DNA from: an uncultured Collinsella sp.
Lineage (GTDB): Bacteria; Actinomycetota; Coriobacteriia; Coriobacteriales; Coriobacteriaceae
Assembly (NCBI GenBank): GCA_934654585.1
Contig: CAKUGF010000001.1
Span: 1-64,000, forward strand
DNA length: 64,000 nucleotides
Direction of reading: 5' to 3'
Positions 33,385 through 41,157 of the stretch are shown piece after piece. The translations under genes and the position numbers were made by a program. Position 1 is the first letter of the stretch. Every line of letters starts with the position of its first letter. A model generated the notes under the pieces. That model had not been told where the DNA came from. It ran no database searches and saw nothing but the letters and a program-made list of their open reading frames with translations.

Positions 33385-33404
33385 CCACGATAGAGAGCTA
33401 CTTA

Positions 33405-34046
33405 CTAGCCGCGGACCTTCTTGACGACGTCCATGGCCTCGCGGGCGATCTGCTCCACCTTGGAGAAGTCGCCGTCGGCGAACAGGGCCGGCTTGACCAT
33501 CCAGGTGCCACCACAGGCGATGATGGCAGAGGAGCTCAGGTACTCCTCGACGTTAGCGGTGCTCACGCCGCCGGTGGGCATAAAGCGGTGGCCGACAAAC
33601 GGAGCGGCGAGTGCCTTGATGGTGTTAAGACCGCCGTACTGAGCCGCGGGGAAGAACTTGGTGACCTTGAGGCCCAGGTTGACGGCAGCGGTGACCTCGG
33701 AGGGGGTCACGGTGCCGGGCAGCACGGGCAGGTCGATGTCGATGCAGTGCTTGACGACGGCCTCGTTGTAGCCCGGGGAGACGATGAACTTGGCACCGGC
33801 GGCGCGGGCCTGCTCAACCTGCTCGACGGTCAGGACGGTGCCGGCGCCCACGCACATCTCGGGCTCGGCCTTTGCCATGGCGGCGATGCACTCGGCGGCG
33901 CAAGCGGTGCGGAAGGTGACCTCGGCGGACTTCATGCCGGCGGCCATAAGGGCGTGGGCGAGCGGAGCGGCGTCCTCGACCTTGTCGAGCACGACGACCG
34001 GCACGATGCCCAGGGACTCAAGCGTGGTGTAGAACTGATCGAACAT
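33405..34046 (-). CDS. kdgA: 2-keto-3-deoxy-6-phosphogluconate aldolase
   Basis: A 213-residue class I aldolase of the KDPG/KHG family that splits KDPG into pyruvate and glyceraldehyde 3-phosphate. Visible landmarks are the catalytic glutamate segment SAEVTFRTACAAE, FIVSPGYNEAVVKHC and the Schiff-base lysine in KVTKFFPAAQYGG, followed by MPTGGVST for phosphate binding. It lies downstream of kdgK on the same strand with a 255-bp gap holding leader RNA element 2. GAAAGGAAC precedes the ATG at 34046. It is the terminal step shared by all uronate routes here. Confidence 0.95.
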   Translation of the reverse strand: MFDQFYTTLESLGIVPVVVLDKVEDAAPLAHALMAAGMKSAEVTFRTACAAECIAAMAKAEPEMCVGAGTVLTVEQVEQARAAGAKFIVSPGYNEAVVKHCIDIDLPVLPGTVTPSEVTAAVNLGLKVTKFFPAAQYGGLNTIKALAAPFVGHRFMPTGGVSTANVEEYLSSSAIIACGGTWMVKPALFADGDFSKVEQIAREAMDVVKKVRG

Positions 34047-34105
34047 GATGTTCCTTTCGATGTGCGGCGCGCGGATGCGCGTAATTGCTAAGGGTGGATT
34101 GGCCT

Positions 34106-34227
34106 TAGCCGGCTTTGGGATGGTTATCGGAGGCACTGCTTGGGGTCACAAGCAATTCCAAAGCCGGCTACTTGGCCAGTCGTGAAGGAATGCCAGGCAA
34201 AACCGGAATGGGACTGGTGGTTTTGCC
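34106..34227 (-). promoter_or_regulatory. candidate structured leader RNA, element 2 (copy before kdgA)
   Basis: On the minus strand the first stem is GGCAAAACC/GGTTTTGCC (34227-34219 with 34204-34196), whose loop holds CAGTCCCATTCC. CCAGTC in the loop (34217-34212) pairs with GACTGG (34181-34176). A perfect 13-bp stem (34170-34158 with 34118-34106) encloses TGCTTG/CAAGCA and AGCAGTGCCTCCGATAACC. The loop and joining sequences are the same as in the yczE-like copy, while paired bases differ in a compensating way. Confidence 0.65.
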
Positions 34228-34301
34228 CGACCGGAGAAATCGGGGAGCGGGCTGCAGAGGTATGGGTATGGGAAACTGCAGCCCGCGGAATGGGGAACGA
34301 A

Positions 34302-35336
34302 TTAACGGGCGACGCGGGTGCCACCGTCGGCGGCGTTGGCCACGGCGGTGATCTCGTCGGCGGTCACCAGGTTGGAATCGCCCTTGATGGTGAGCTTGAG
34401 AATCGAGGCCGCGATGGCGTAGTTGACGGCGTCCTGCGGGTCGAAGTCGTTGATGAGGGCATGGACGAGGCCGGCGTTGAAAGCGTCGCCGGCGGCAACG
34501 CCCTCGAGCACGTGCACGTCGTGAGCAGGGGAGAACCAGCGCTCGCCGCTCTCGGCGTCATAGAGCATGCCCATCCAGATGGAGCGCTCGACGCAGGAGA
34601 TGTTGCGGACGACCGAGGCGACCTTCTTGCAGCCGTACTCGGCGCAGATCTGACGGGCCATCTCGACGTAGGTGTCGCGCTCCTCGATGCCGTGGGCAAG
34701 GGAGCCGGAGACGCAGGTCATGCCAAGGCCGGCAGGTGCGTCCTCGTCGTTGGCGATGCAGATGTCGACGAGCGGCAGGAGCTCCTTCATGGTTGCCTGC
34801 GACTTCTCGGGCGACCACATCTTGCCGCGGTAGTTAACGTCGCACACGGTGGTGATGCCTTTGGCACGGCAAGCGGTGAGGGCATCCTTGCAAGCGGCGG
34901 CCATCTCGTCGGAGACAGCGGGCGTCACGCCAGAGAAGTAGAAGACGTCGATGCCCTCGAGGATCTCGTCCCAGTTAAAGACGTCGCGCTTGGCCATGTT
35001 GATGGCCGAGTACTTGCGGTCGTAGACGCAGCCGTTGCCGCGCTGCGAAGCGCCGACCTCAAACACATAGGAACCAAGACGATCGCCCTGACGCACGACG
35101 CGCGTGGTGTCGACGTCGTAGACCTTCAGCGAGCGCAGGGCGCACTCGCCCAGGCGGTTGGCCGGAACGACGGAAACGTAAGCGGCCTTGTCGCCCTGGT
35201 AGGCCAGGGAAAGCGCGGTGTTGGCCTCGGCGCCGCCGTAGCGGACGTCGAACTCGGTGGCCTGCTCAATACGCAGGTGATCTTTGGGCGAGAGCCTCAT
35301 CATGATCTCGCCGAAGGTAAGAACCGTTTTACCCAT
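34302..35336 (-). CDS. kdgK: 2-keto-3-deoxygluconate kinase (PfkB family)
   Basis: A 344-residue PfkB-type carbohydrate kinase that phosphorylates KDG to KDPG with ATP. The N-terminus LTFGEIMMRLSP, the substrate-lid segment FDVRYGGAEANTALSLA and the C-terminal AAGDAFNAGLVHAL with the catalytic aspartate are typical. KdgA downstream confirms the assignment. The start at 35336 follows AGAAGGAGC. The long in-frame upstream extension is excluded because it crosses the leader hairpin and operator. Confidence 0.94.
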   Translation of the reverse strand: MGKTVLTFGEIMMRLSPKDHLRIEQATEFDVRYGGAEANTALSLAYQGDKAAYVSVVPANRLGECALRSLKVYDVDTTRVVRQGDRLGSYVFEVGASQRGNGCVYDRKYSAINMAKRDVFNWDEILEGIDVFYFSGVTPAVSDEMAAACKDALTACRAKGITTVCDVNYRGKMWSPEKSQATMKELLPLVDICIANDEDAPAGLGMTCVSGSLAHGIEERDTYVEMARQICAEYGCKKVASVVRNISCVERSIWMGMLYDAESGERWFSPAHDVHVLEGVAAGDAFNAGLVHALINDFDPQDAVNYAIAASILKLTIKGDSNLVTADEITAVANAADGGTRVAR

Positions 35337-35379
35337 GGTCGCGTAGCTCCTTCTTGTTTGTGCGTACACCTTTGCTATG

Positions 35380-35437
35380 GCGTTGGCACGGAGGTGCCAA
35401 GACGGTAGGGTGCATCTTTGCACCTCCGTGCCAACGC
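35380..35437 (-). promoter_or_regulatory. candidate leader hairpin, element 1 (copy before kdgK)
   Basis: A perfect 18-bp stem (35380-35397 with 35420-35437) carries a 22-base loop with AAGATGCACCCTACCGTCTT on the minus strand. The stem sequence is unrelated to that of the yczE-like copy, but loop length and core GCACCCTACC are identical. It begins four bases after the operator. Confidence 0.7.
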
Positions 35438-35441
35438 TTAC

Positions 35442-35485
35442 CGAAATCGGTTTACGAAATCGGTTTCGTTTCGAGTTGTAGTATA
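35442..35485 (-). promoter_or_regulatory. kdgK promoter with two adjacent type 2 operators
   Basis: CGAAATCGGTTTCG (35455-35468) and CGAAATCGGTTTAC (35442-35455) abut, 13 bp apart. TATACT on the minus strand (35485-35480) is the -10. The region also serves the divergent lacI gene, and GTATAC is itself self-complementary. Confidence 0.7.
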
Positions 35486-35569
35486 CTCACCTACAGCGTT
35501 TTGCAACCGAGATTTTTAAAAATGCCTAAAATGGCGAAGATTGCCGACAAATGGGAAACGGGGTGCGCC

Positions 35570-36592
35570 ATGGCGCAGATGAGAATCAAAGACATTGCCG
35601 CCGAGGCGGGCGTGAGCCCGGCCACCGTTTCGCGCTACCTCAACAACCGTCCCGGGCAGATGACCGAGGAGACCCGCGCCCGCATTGCCGAGGTCATCGA
35701 GCGCACCGGCTATCGTCCCCGTGCCGCCGCGCGCAACCTGCGCAGTTCGCGTACCAACCTCATCGGCGTGATTCTGGCCGACATCGCCAACCCGTTCTCG
35801 AGCGCCATGCTCGAGGGCCTTTCCGCCAGCGCCGCCGCGCGCGGCTGCTCGCTTATGACGGCCATCAGCGGCAACGACCCTGCCAAGGAGGCCGAGTCGC
35901 TCACCAGGCTCATCGATGCGGGCGTGGACGGCTTGGTCGTCAACACCTGTGGCGGCAACGACGGGGCGATCGCCGCAGCTGCGGGGCGCCTGCCGGTCGT
36001 GTTGCTCGACCGTGACATCGAGGACGGCGGCATCGACTTGGTGACGTCTAACAATCGCGAGCTGGTCGCCGGCCTGGTCGACGCCCTGGCTGCTGCGGGC
36101 AGCGAGCGCCTGTGCCTGCTCACTGAGGCAAGTGACGACAGCCCCGTCCGCCGCGAGCGTGCCGAGGCCTTTACTAGCGAGCTCTCGCGCCGCGGTCTTG
36201 CCGGCGAGGTTGTCACGCTGGCCGACGGTGGCGCCGAGGGCATCAGTCGCCTGGACGAGACCATCCGCGATTACGCGGGTAAAAAGCTTGGCCTTATTGC
36301 CGTCAACGGCTTGGTCTTCTTGCGCCTGACCGAGGCACTGGCCCAGCTTGGCCCCTCGCTGCCGGCGGGTCTTAAGATCGCGACGTTCGACGACTATCCT
36401 TGGAACCACGTGCTCTTTGGCGGCGTCACCACGGCCGCGCAGGACACCCTGGCGATTGCCGAGCGCGTGGTCGAGCGTCTGTCCGAGCGCATCGACGTCG
36501 TCACCACCACGGTAGGCGAGGCCGCAAAGCTCGCGCCCAAGCGCATCGAGATCCCCGGCCACATCGAGTCCCGAGCCTCCACTTCGCGCTAG
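35570..36592 (+). CDS. LacI family regulator, KdgR-like
   Basis: A 340-residue LacI-type repressor. The N-terminal helix-turn-helix MRIKDIAAEAGVSPATVSRYLN and hinge TGYRPRAAARNLR are classical, followed by a two-lobed sugar-binding domain (NLIGVILADIANPFSSAMLEG, DGLVVNTCGGNDG, FDDYPWNHVLFGGVTT). It is divergent from kdgK with two CGAAATCGGTTTCG-type operators between them, so it most likely represses kdgK-kdgA, the yczE-like gene and itself, with KDG or a related compound as inducer. The start at 35570 is preferred because the helix-turn-helix begins within a few residues and GGGG lies upstream; ATGs at 35522 and 35531 are alternatives. Confidence 0.9.
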   Translation: MAQMRIKDIAAEAGVSPATVSRYLNNRPGQMTEETRARIAEVIERTGYRPRAAARNLRSSRTNLIGVILADIANPFSSAMLEGLSASAAARGCSLMTAISGNDPAKEAESLTRLIDAGVDGLVVNTCGGNDGAIAAAAGRLPVVLLDRDIEDGGIDLVTSNNRELVAGLVDALAAAGSERLCLLTEASDDSPVRRERAEAFTSELSRRGLAGEVVTLADGGAEGISRLDETIRDYAGKKLGLIAVNGLVFLRLTEALAQLGPSLPAGLKIATFDDYPWNHVLFGGVTTAAQDTLAIAERVVERLSERIDVVTTTVGEAAKLAPKRIEIPGHIESRASTSR

Positions 36593-36634
36593 CCTGTGTG
36601 ATACTATATAGACAATGTCATACAGGAGGTATCC

Positions 36635-37129
36635 ATGGCTGCGTCTGTACTGAGTGTACGAGTGGACTCGTCAATTAAAGATTCATTTGCCGAGCTATGC
36701 GAAGAACTCGGCATGACTTCGTCTGTTGCGGTCAATATGTTTATGAGGCAGATGCTGCGCGAGCGCTCGCTGCCGTTTGTTCCTTCACTTGGTAAAAACG
36801 CTGCAAGCGAAAACGTTGCCGCAGACATTTTGGATATTGCTCAGATTAAGTCCGCCGTCCGCGAGGCGGCCAGCCCGATTCCCGCCATCAAAACCGTGGT
36901 CCTTTTTGGTTCGTATGCCCGCGGCGAGGCCCGTGTCGATAGTGATATCGATTTGCGTCTCGAAGTCGATCGCGAGCATGGCTTTGGTCTTTTCGCGTTG
37001 TCGGCGTTTGGCGAAGCGGTGCGTAAGGAGACCGGGAAGCAGGTTGACCTCGTCACAAGCGACCATCTTGATGGCGATCTTGCCGCGGCAATCGAGCGCG
37101 AAGGAGTGATCGTTTATGATCGCGCGTAA
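36635..37129 (+). CDS. RelB/DinJ antitoxin-like domain fused to MNT nucleotidyltransferase
   Basis: A 164-residue fusion. Residues 1-50 match the RelB/DinJ ribbon-helix-helix antitoxin pattern (VRVDSSIKDSFAELCEELGM, AVNMFMRQML, RSLPFV). Residues about 70-164 are a minimal nucleotidyltransferase with GSYARGEARVDSDIDLRLE, where D104 and D106 are catalytic. MNT proteins are antitoxins of HEPN toxins (HepT-MntA, type VII). Here a DNA-binding antitoxin domain is attached, which would give the MNT unit autoregulation. AGGAGG precedes the start. The expected HEPN partner is missing or reduced to a 19-codon remnant. Confidence 0.8.
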   Translation: MAASVLSVRVDSSIKDSFAELCEELGMTSSVAVNMFMRQMLRERSLPFVPSLGKNAASENVAADILDIAQIKSAVREAASPIPAIKTVVLFGSYARGEARVDSDIDLRLEVDREHGFGLFALSAFGEAVRKETGKQVDLVTSDHLDGDLAAAIEREGVIVYDRA

Positions 37130-37175
37130 GTCAGACAGCCTTCGCGCGCAAGAGGTCTTGGAGGCCAAGCTCTAG
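37116..37175 (+). pseudogene. 19-codon remnant after the MNT fusion, possible truncated HEPN partner
   Basis: ATG at 37116 overlaps the end of the MNT gene by 14 bases and has AAGGAG at an ideal distance. It encodes MIARKSDSLRAQEVLEAKL and then stops. The overlap and good ribosome site suggest a once translationally coupled partner gene, as MNT-HEPN pairs usually are, now cut short. The HEPN identity is a guess from context. Confidence 0.35.
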
Positions 37176-37295
37176 CCGCCCGCCCTCGCACGTTTTTTGA
37201 GCGCCTGACACGCTTTAACCCTGCGGAAACATTTTTCTGCGATAGTATCTGCGATATAGAACAGTCGAAACCCGCCCGAAAGAAAGGGGAGCGAC

Positions 37296-38633
37296 ATGAA
37301 CCAGCAGAACATCGATTACGTACTCCGCTCTGTAGAGCAGCGTGACATCCGCTTTGTGCGTCTGTGGTTTGTCGACATTCTCGGTCGTCTCAAGAATTTT
37401 GCCATCAGCCCCGAGGACCTCGAAGTCGCTTTCGAGGAGGGCATTGGCTTTGACGGCTCGGCCATCGAGGGCTTTGCCACGCCCGAGGAAGCTGACATGC
37501 TCGCGTTCCCCGATGCCTCGACCTTCCAGATTCTGCCGTGGCGCCCGAGCCACAACGGCGTCGCCCGCGTGTTCTGCGACGTGTGCACTCCCGATCGCAA
37601 GCCCTTCGCCGGCGATCCGCGCGATGCCCTGCGCCGCATGTTCCACAAGGCCGAGAAGGCCGGTTACCTGCTCAACGTTGGTGCCGAGCTGGAGTATTAC
37701 TACTTCCCCGACGAGCATACGCCCGAGCCGCTCGACAACGTGGGCTACTTTGACCTTTCGGTGAGCGACGCCGCCCGCGACCTGCGCCGCAACACGGTCC
37801 TTACGCTCGAGAAGATGTCCGTGCCCGTGGAGTACACCTTCCACGCCGCCGGCCGCTCGCAGCACGGCATGAGCCTGCGTCACGCCGAGGCCCTGAGCAT
37901 GTCCGACGCCATCACCACGGCCAAGCTCATCATTAAGCAGCAGGCCTACGAGAGCGGCTGCCACGCTTCCTTTATGCCCAAGCCGCTGGCGGGCGAGGAC
38001 GGCAGCGCCATGTTCCTGCGCCAGTCGCTGTTCGACCACGACGGCAACAACGTCTTTTGGGGCGAGGACGACGAGAAGTACCATCTCTCCGACGTCGCCA
38101 AGCACTACATGGCCGGCATTCTGGCGCATGCGCGCGAGATCAGCGCCATCACCAACCCCACCGTCAACTCGTACAAGCGCATCACCACCGGTGGCGACTC
38201 CGTGCCGCAGTACGCCACGTGGGGCCTGCGCAACCGCGCGAGCATGGTCCGCATCCCGGTCTACAAGCCCGGCAAGCAGCTGTCCACTCGCATCGAGCTC
38301 CGCAGCCCCGACCCCATGGCCAACCCGTACTTGGTCAACGCCGTCACGCTGGCGGCTGGTCTCGACGGCATCGAGCGCAAGCTGGAGCTCCCGCCCGAGG
38401 CCACGGCCGAGACGCTCAAGCTCAACGGTCGTCAGATGCTCGAGGCCGGCTACACGCCGCTGCCGCGTTCGCTCAAAGAGGCGCTCGACGTGTTTGAGGA
38501 CTCGCAGTTTATGAAGGATGCCCTCGGCGAGCACATCCACAGCTTCTTCCTCAAAAAGAAGCGCGACGAGTGGCATAAGTTTGAGTCCACGATCACCGAG
38601 TGGGAGATCAAGCATTATCTGGCGAACTCCTAA
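37296..38633 (+). CDS. glnA: glutamine synthetase, type I
   Basis: A 445-residue GSI-alpha-sized glutamine synthetase making glutamine from glutamate, ammonia and ATP. Landmarks are the N-terminal beta-grasp (RFVRLWFVDILGRLKNFAI), GFDGSAIEGF, the catalytic VGAELEYYYF and FHAAGRSQHGMSLRHAEAL segments, and NPTVNSYKRI. The length is that of the short, non-adenylylated form. It sits just upstream of a GlnR-like regulator, separated by 50 bp. Start at 37296 after GAAAGGGGAG. Confidence 0.96.
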   Translation: MNQQNIDYVLRSVEQRDIRFVRLWFVDILGRLKNFAISPEDLEVAFEEGIGFDGSAIEGFATPEEADMLAFPDASTFQILPWRPSHNGVARVFCDVCTPDRKPFAGDPRDALRRMFHKAEKAGYLLNVGAELEYYYFPDEHTPEPLDNVGYFDLSVSDAARDLRRNTVLTLEKMSVPVEYTFHAAGRSQHGMSLRHAEALSMSDAITTAKLIIKQQAYESGCHASFMPKPLAGEDGSAMFLRQSLFDHDGNNVFWGEDDEKYHLSDVAKHYMAGILAHAREISAITNPTVNSYKRITTGGDSVPQYATWGLRNRASMVRIPVYKPGKQLSTRIELRSPDPMANPYLVNAVTLAAGLDGIERKLELPPEATAETLKLNGRQMLEAGYTPLPRSLKEALDVFEDSQFMKDALGEHIHSFFLKKKRDEWHKFESTITEWEIKHYLANS

Positions 38634-38683
38634 TCGCGCCGGTTTGTTCCAGTACGATTGAGCTCATTTCCTTGGAGGCCGAT

Positions 38684-39346
38684 ATGTCCGAAAAGAGTGC
38701 CCTGTTCATGGCGCGCACGACGCGCTTCCACGAGTTTGCCCGCAGCCTGACGACCACCCTGGGTGTCGAGGTGAGCTTGGCCACCCCCGATTCGCCGACT
38801 GCGGCGCACGATTTTGACCTGCTGATCCTCGATTCCGACGGTATACGCAGCGACCGCATCGATCAGATTGCCAAGTGGCTCGACGATCGCGGCGGCGTTC
38901 CCATGCTGGTGATCGTCGACGACGAGGCGCTCGGCACCCTGCGCCTGCCGAATCACGCGCATGCCGACTTCGTGTGCCCCACGGCGACGCCCAACGAGCT
39001 CAAGGCTCGTGCGCAACGCCTGATGGGCGAGGAGGAGACCGTCACCGCCGACGATGTGCTCAACATCGACAACCTCGAGATCAACCTGGCCACCTATCAG
39101 GTGACGCTCGACGATGAGCCCATCGACCTGACGCTGATGGAGTACTCGCTGCTGAGCTTTTTGGCGACGCACCCCAACCGCGCCTACAGCCGCGAAGTGC
39201 TGCTGCACCGCGTGTGGGGCTTTGAGTACTGCGGCGGCACGCGTACCGTCGACGTGCACATCCGACGCATCCGCTCCAAGGTGGGCCCGCAGATCGCGGC
39301 ACACATCACCACCGTCCGCGGCGTGGGCTATCTGTTTAAGGACTAG
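38684..39346 (+). CDS. OmpR-type response regulator with atypical receiver, GlnR-like
   Basis: A 220-residue regulator with a receiver-like domain (residues 1-115) and a C-terminal winged helix (about 125-220: LDDEPIDLTLMEYSLLSFLATH, REVLLHRVWGF, TVDVHIRRIRSKV, VRGVGYLFK). The receiver keeps an aspartate near the phosphorylation site (D50 in LILDSDG) but lacks the N-terminal acidic pair and the conserved Lys (the region reads DFVCPTA), as in GlnR-type orphans of actinobacteria. No histidine kinase is adjacent. With glnA directly upstream, nitrogen control is the likely role. GGAGG precedes the start. Confidence 0.85.
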   Translation: MSEKSALFMARTTRFHEFARSLTTTLGVEVSLATPDSPTAAHDFDLLILDSDGIRSDRIDQIAKWLDDRGGVPMLVIVDDEALGTLRLPNHAHADFVCPTATPNELKARAQRLMGEEETVTADDVLNIDNLEINLATYQVTLDDEPIDLTLMEYSLLSFLATHPNRAYSREVLLHRVWGFEYCGGTRTVDVHIRRIRSKVGPQIAAHITTVRGVGYLFKD

Positions 39347-39350
39347 ATTT

Positions 39351-39387
39351 CCACCACAAAGGGGACGGGCACCTTTGTGGTGGTTTT
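39351..39387 (+). terminator. family C hairpin (copy 1), terminator
   Basis: CCACCACAAAGG and CCTTTGTGGTGG pair perfectly and TTTT follows. Related hairpins occur at 54085, 55655 and 56611. Confidence 0.75.
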
Positions 39388-39497
39388 GCCGCAGGTGCGG
39401 GTGCCTTTCGGGTTTGCAACAGAACTTAAGCCTTCCTAAAAGATTGCGTTCTCATACACGCGCACTCGCATATTGGGGTACAACTCAACGTGAACAA

Positions 39498-39531
39498 TGA
39501 TGGCCCGCCACATGTTTGGCGGGCCTTTGGT
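39498..39531 (+). repeat. hairpin in the htrA leader
   Basis: GGCCCGCCA and TGGCGGGCC form a stem followed by TTTGGTT, about 25 bp before the htrA start. It could be an attenuator-like leader structure. Confidence 0.5.
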
Positions 39532-39554
39532 TATTAGACGAAAGGATCGCAGCT

Positions 39555-41018
39555 ATGAGCGAGAACGATTCCCAGCGTCCCCAGGACGCGGGCAACGCCG
39601 GCGAGACTCAGCAACAGCCGCGCGTGCAGGTGGAGTCGACGCCTGCCGGTGGCAACAACATTCCCTATGTGCAGGCCTACGACACGCAGACCGGCCAGCC
39701 GCTGGGTGGTACGCAGGTCGTGAACAAGCACACGGTGGTCAAGACCAAGACCAAAAAGCTGCCGATCTTCATCACAGCGCTCGCCGGCTGCGCATGCGGC
39801 GCCCTGCTGGTCATCGCGCTCATTATGAGTGGCACGCTCGATATCGGTGGCGGAAAGAATGCCGTGACGGCGGGCGCTTCGGGTTCGTCGACGCAAAAGA
39901 TCACGATCGATTCCGAGGACACCACGCTGGCCGAGGCCGTCTCTGCCAAGGCGCTGCCCTCCGTTGTTTCCATTACCGCCACTTCGAGCGGCAGCCAGGG
40001 CAGCTCGCTTTCGCAGTCCGCTGACGAGTCGGACAGCTCGGGCAGCGTTGGCTCGGGCGTGGTGCTCGACACCGAGGGCCATATCCTCACCAACAACCAC
40101 GTGGTCGACGGCTACGACCAGTACGTGGTGACCATGGACGACGGCACCACCTACGAGGCTGAGTTCGTGGGCAACGATGCCTCGAGCGACCTGGCCGTCA
40201 TTAAGCTCAAGGATGCCGACGCCTCCAAGCTCACCCCGATTGAGATCGGCGACTCCTCCAAGCTCAACGTGGGCGAGTGGGTCATGGCGATCGGCTCGCC
40301 GTTCGGCAACGAGCAGTCTGTCTCCACGGGTATCGTCTCGGCGCTGTATCGCTCCACGGCCATGAGTTCTACCAGCGGTAACACCATCTATGCCAACATG
40401 ATCCAGACCGATGCCGCCATCAACCCGGGTAACTCCGGCGGCGCGCTCGTCAACGATAACGGCGAGCTCGTGGGTATCAACTCACTCATCGAGAGCTACT
40501 CGGGCTCCAGCTCGGGCGTTGGCTTTGCCATTCCGGTCAACTACGCCAAGAATATCGCCGACCAGATCATCGACGGCAAGACGCCGGTTCATCCGTACCT
40601 GGGCGCCACGCTCTCGAGCGTCAATGCGCTCAACGCCCGCACCAACAAGCTGAGCACCGATAGCGGCGCGTATGTGGCGAGCGTTGTGGAGGACGGCCCC
40701 GCTGCCAAGGCCGGCATCCAGGAGGGCGACGTCATCACCAAGCTGGGCGATGACGAGATCACGAGTGCCGACGGCCTGATCATCGCGCTGCGCAGCCACG
40801 AGGTGGGCGAGAAGGTCGAGATCACGCTCGTGCGCGGCAAGGAAGAGAAGAAGGTCACTGTTGAGCTGGGCTCCGACGAGGAGCTGCAGAACCAGCAGCA
40901 GGACGATAGCTCGACTGACACCGGCAACGGCGGCATCACCGACGAGCAGCTGCGCCAGTACCTGGAGGAGCTGCTGGGCCAGCAGGGCCAGGGCCAAGGC
41001 TACGGCCAGGGCTACTAA
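39555..41018 (+). CDS. HtrA/DegP-type serine protease with PDZ domain
   Basis: A 487-residue membrane-anchored protease of family S1C. Residues 1-68 are a cytoplasmic, Gln/Pro-rich tail, residues 69-92 a membrane helix, and the extracytoplasmic part has the trypsin-like triad H182 (TNNHVV), D212 (SSDLAVI) and S294 (GNSGG). A PDZ domain spans about residues 345-450. The C-terminus is Gln/Gly-rich (GQQGQGQGYGQGY). It degrades misfolded surface proteins. Start at 39555 after GAAAGGAT. Confidence 0.94.
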   Translation: MSENDSQRPQDAGNAGETQQQPRVQVESTPAGGNNIPYVQAYDTQTGQPLGGTQVVNKHTVVKTKTKKLPIFITALAGCACGALLVIALIMSGTLDIGGGKNAVTAGASGSSTQKITIDSEDTTLAEAVSAKALPSVVSITATSSGSQGSSLSQSADESDSSGSVGSGVVLDTEGHILTNNHVVDGYDQYVVTMDDGTTYEAEFVGNDASSDLAVIKLKDADASKLTPIEIGDSSKLNVGEWVMAIGSPFGNEQSVSTGIVSALYRSTAMSSTSGNTIYANMIQTDAAINPGNSGGALVNDNGELVGINSLIESYSGSSSGVGFAIPVNYAKNIADQIIDGKTPVHPYLGATLSSVNALNARTNKLSTDSGAYVASVVEDGPAAKAGIQEGDVITKLGDDEITSADGLIIALRSHEVGEKVEITLVRGKEEKKVTVELGSDEELQNQQQDDSSTDTGNGGITDEQLRQYLEELLGQQGQGQGYGQGY

Positions 41019-41044
41019 CGAGCCACTTCACGCATATCGAAGCC

Positions 41045-41084
41045 AGAGGGGGCTGTCCCGCCAAGCGCGGGACAGCCCCTCTTT
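41045..41084 (+). terminator. terminator of htrA
   Basis: AGAGGGGCTGTCCCGC-type arms pair across CAAG and are followed by CTTT. Confidence 0.85.
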
Positions 41085-41157
41085 CCATAATGATCCCCCA
41101 GGGACGGAGGAAAACGGATCACTTTGAGCTGGCGAGGAGCTCGGTTCGGAATGGTCT

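Noticed and set aside
37116..37175. Intact HEPN toxin after the MNT fusion
   Set aside because: The frame stops after 19 codons; it is listed only as a low-confidence remnant.
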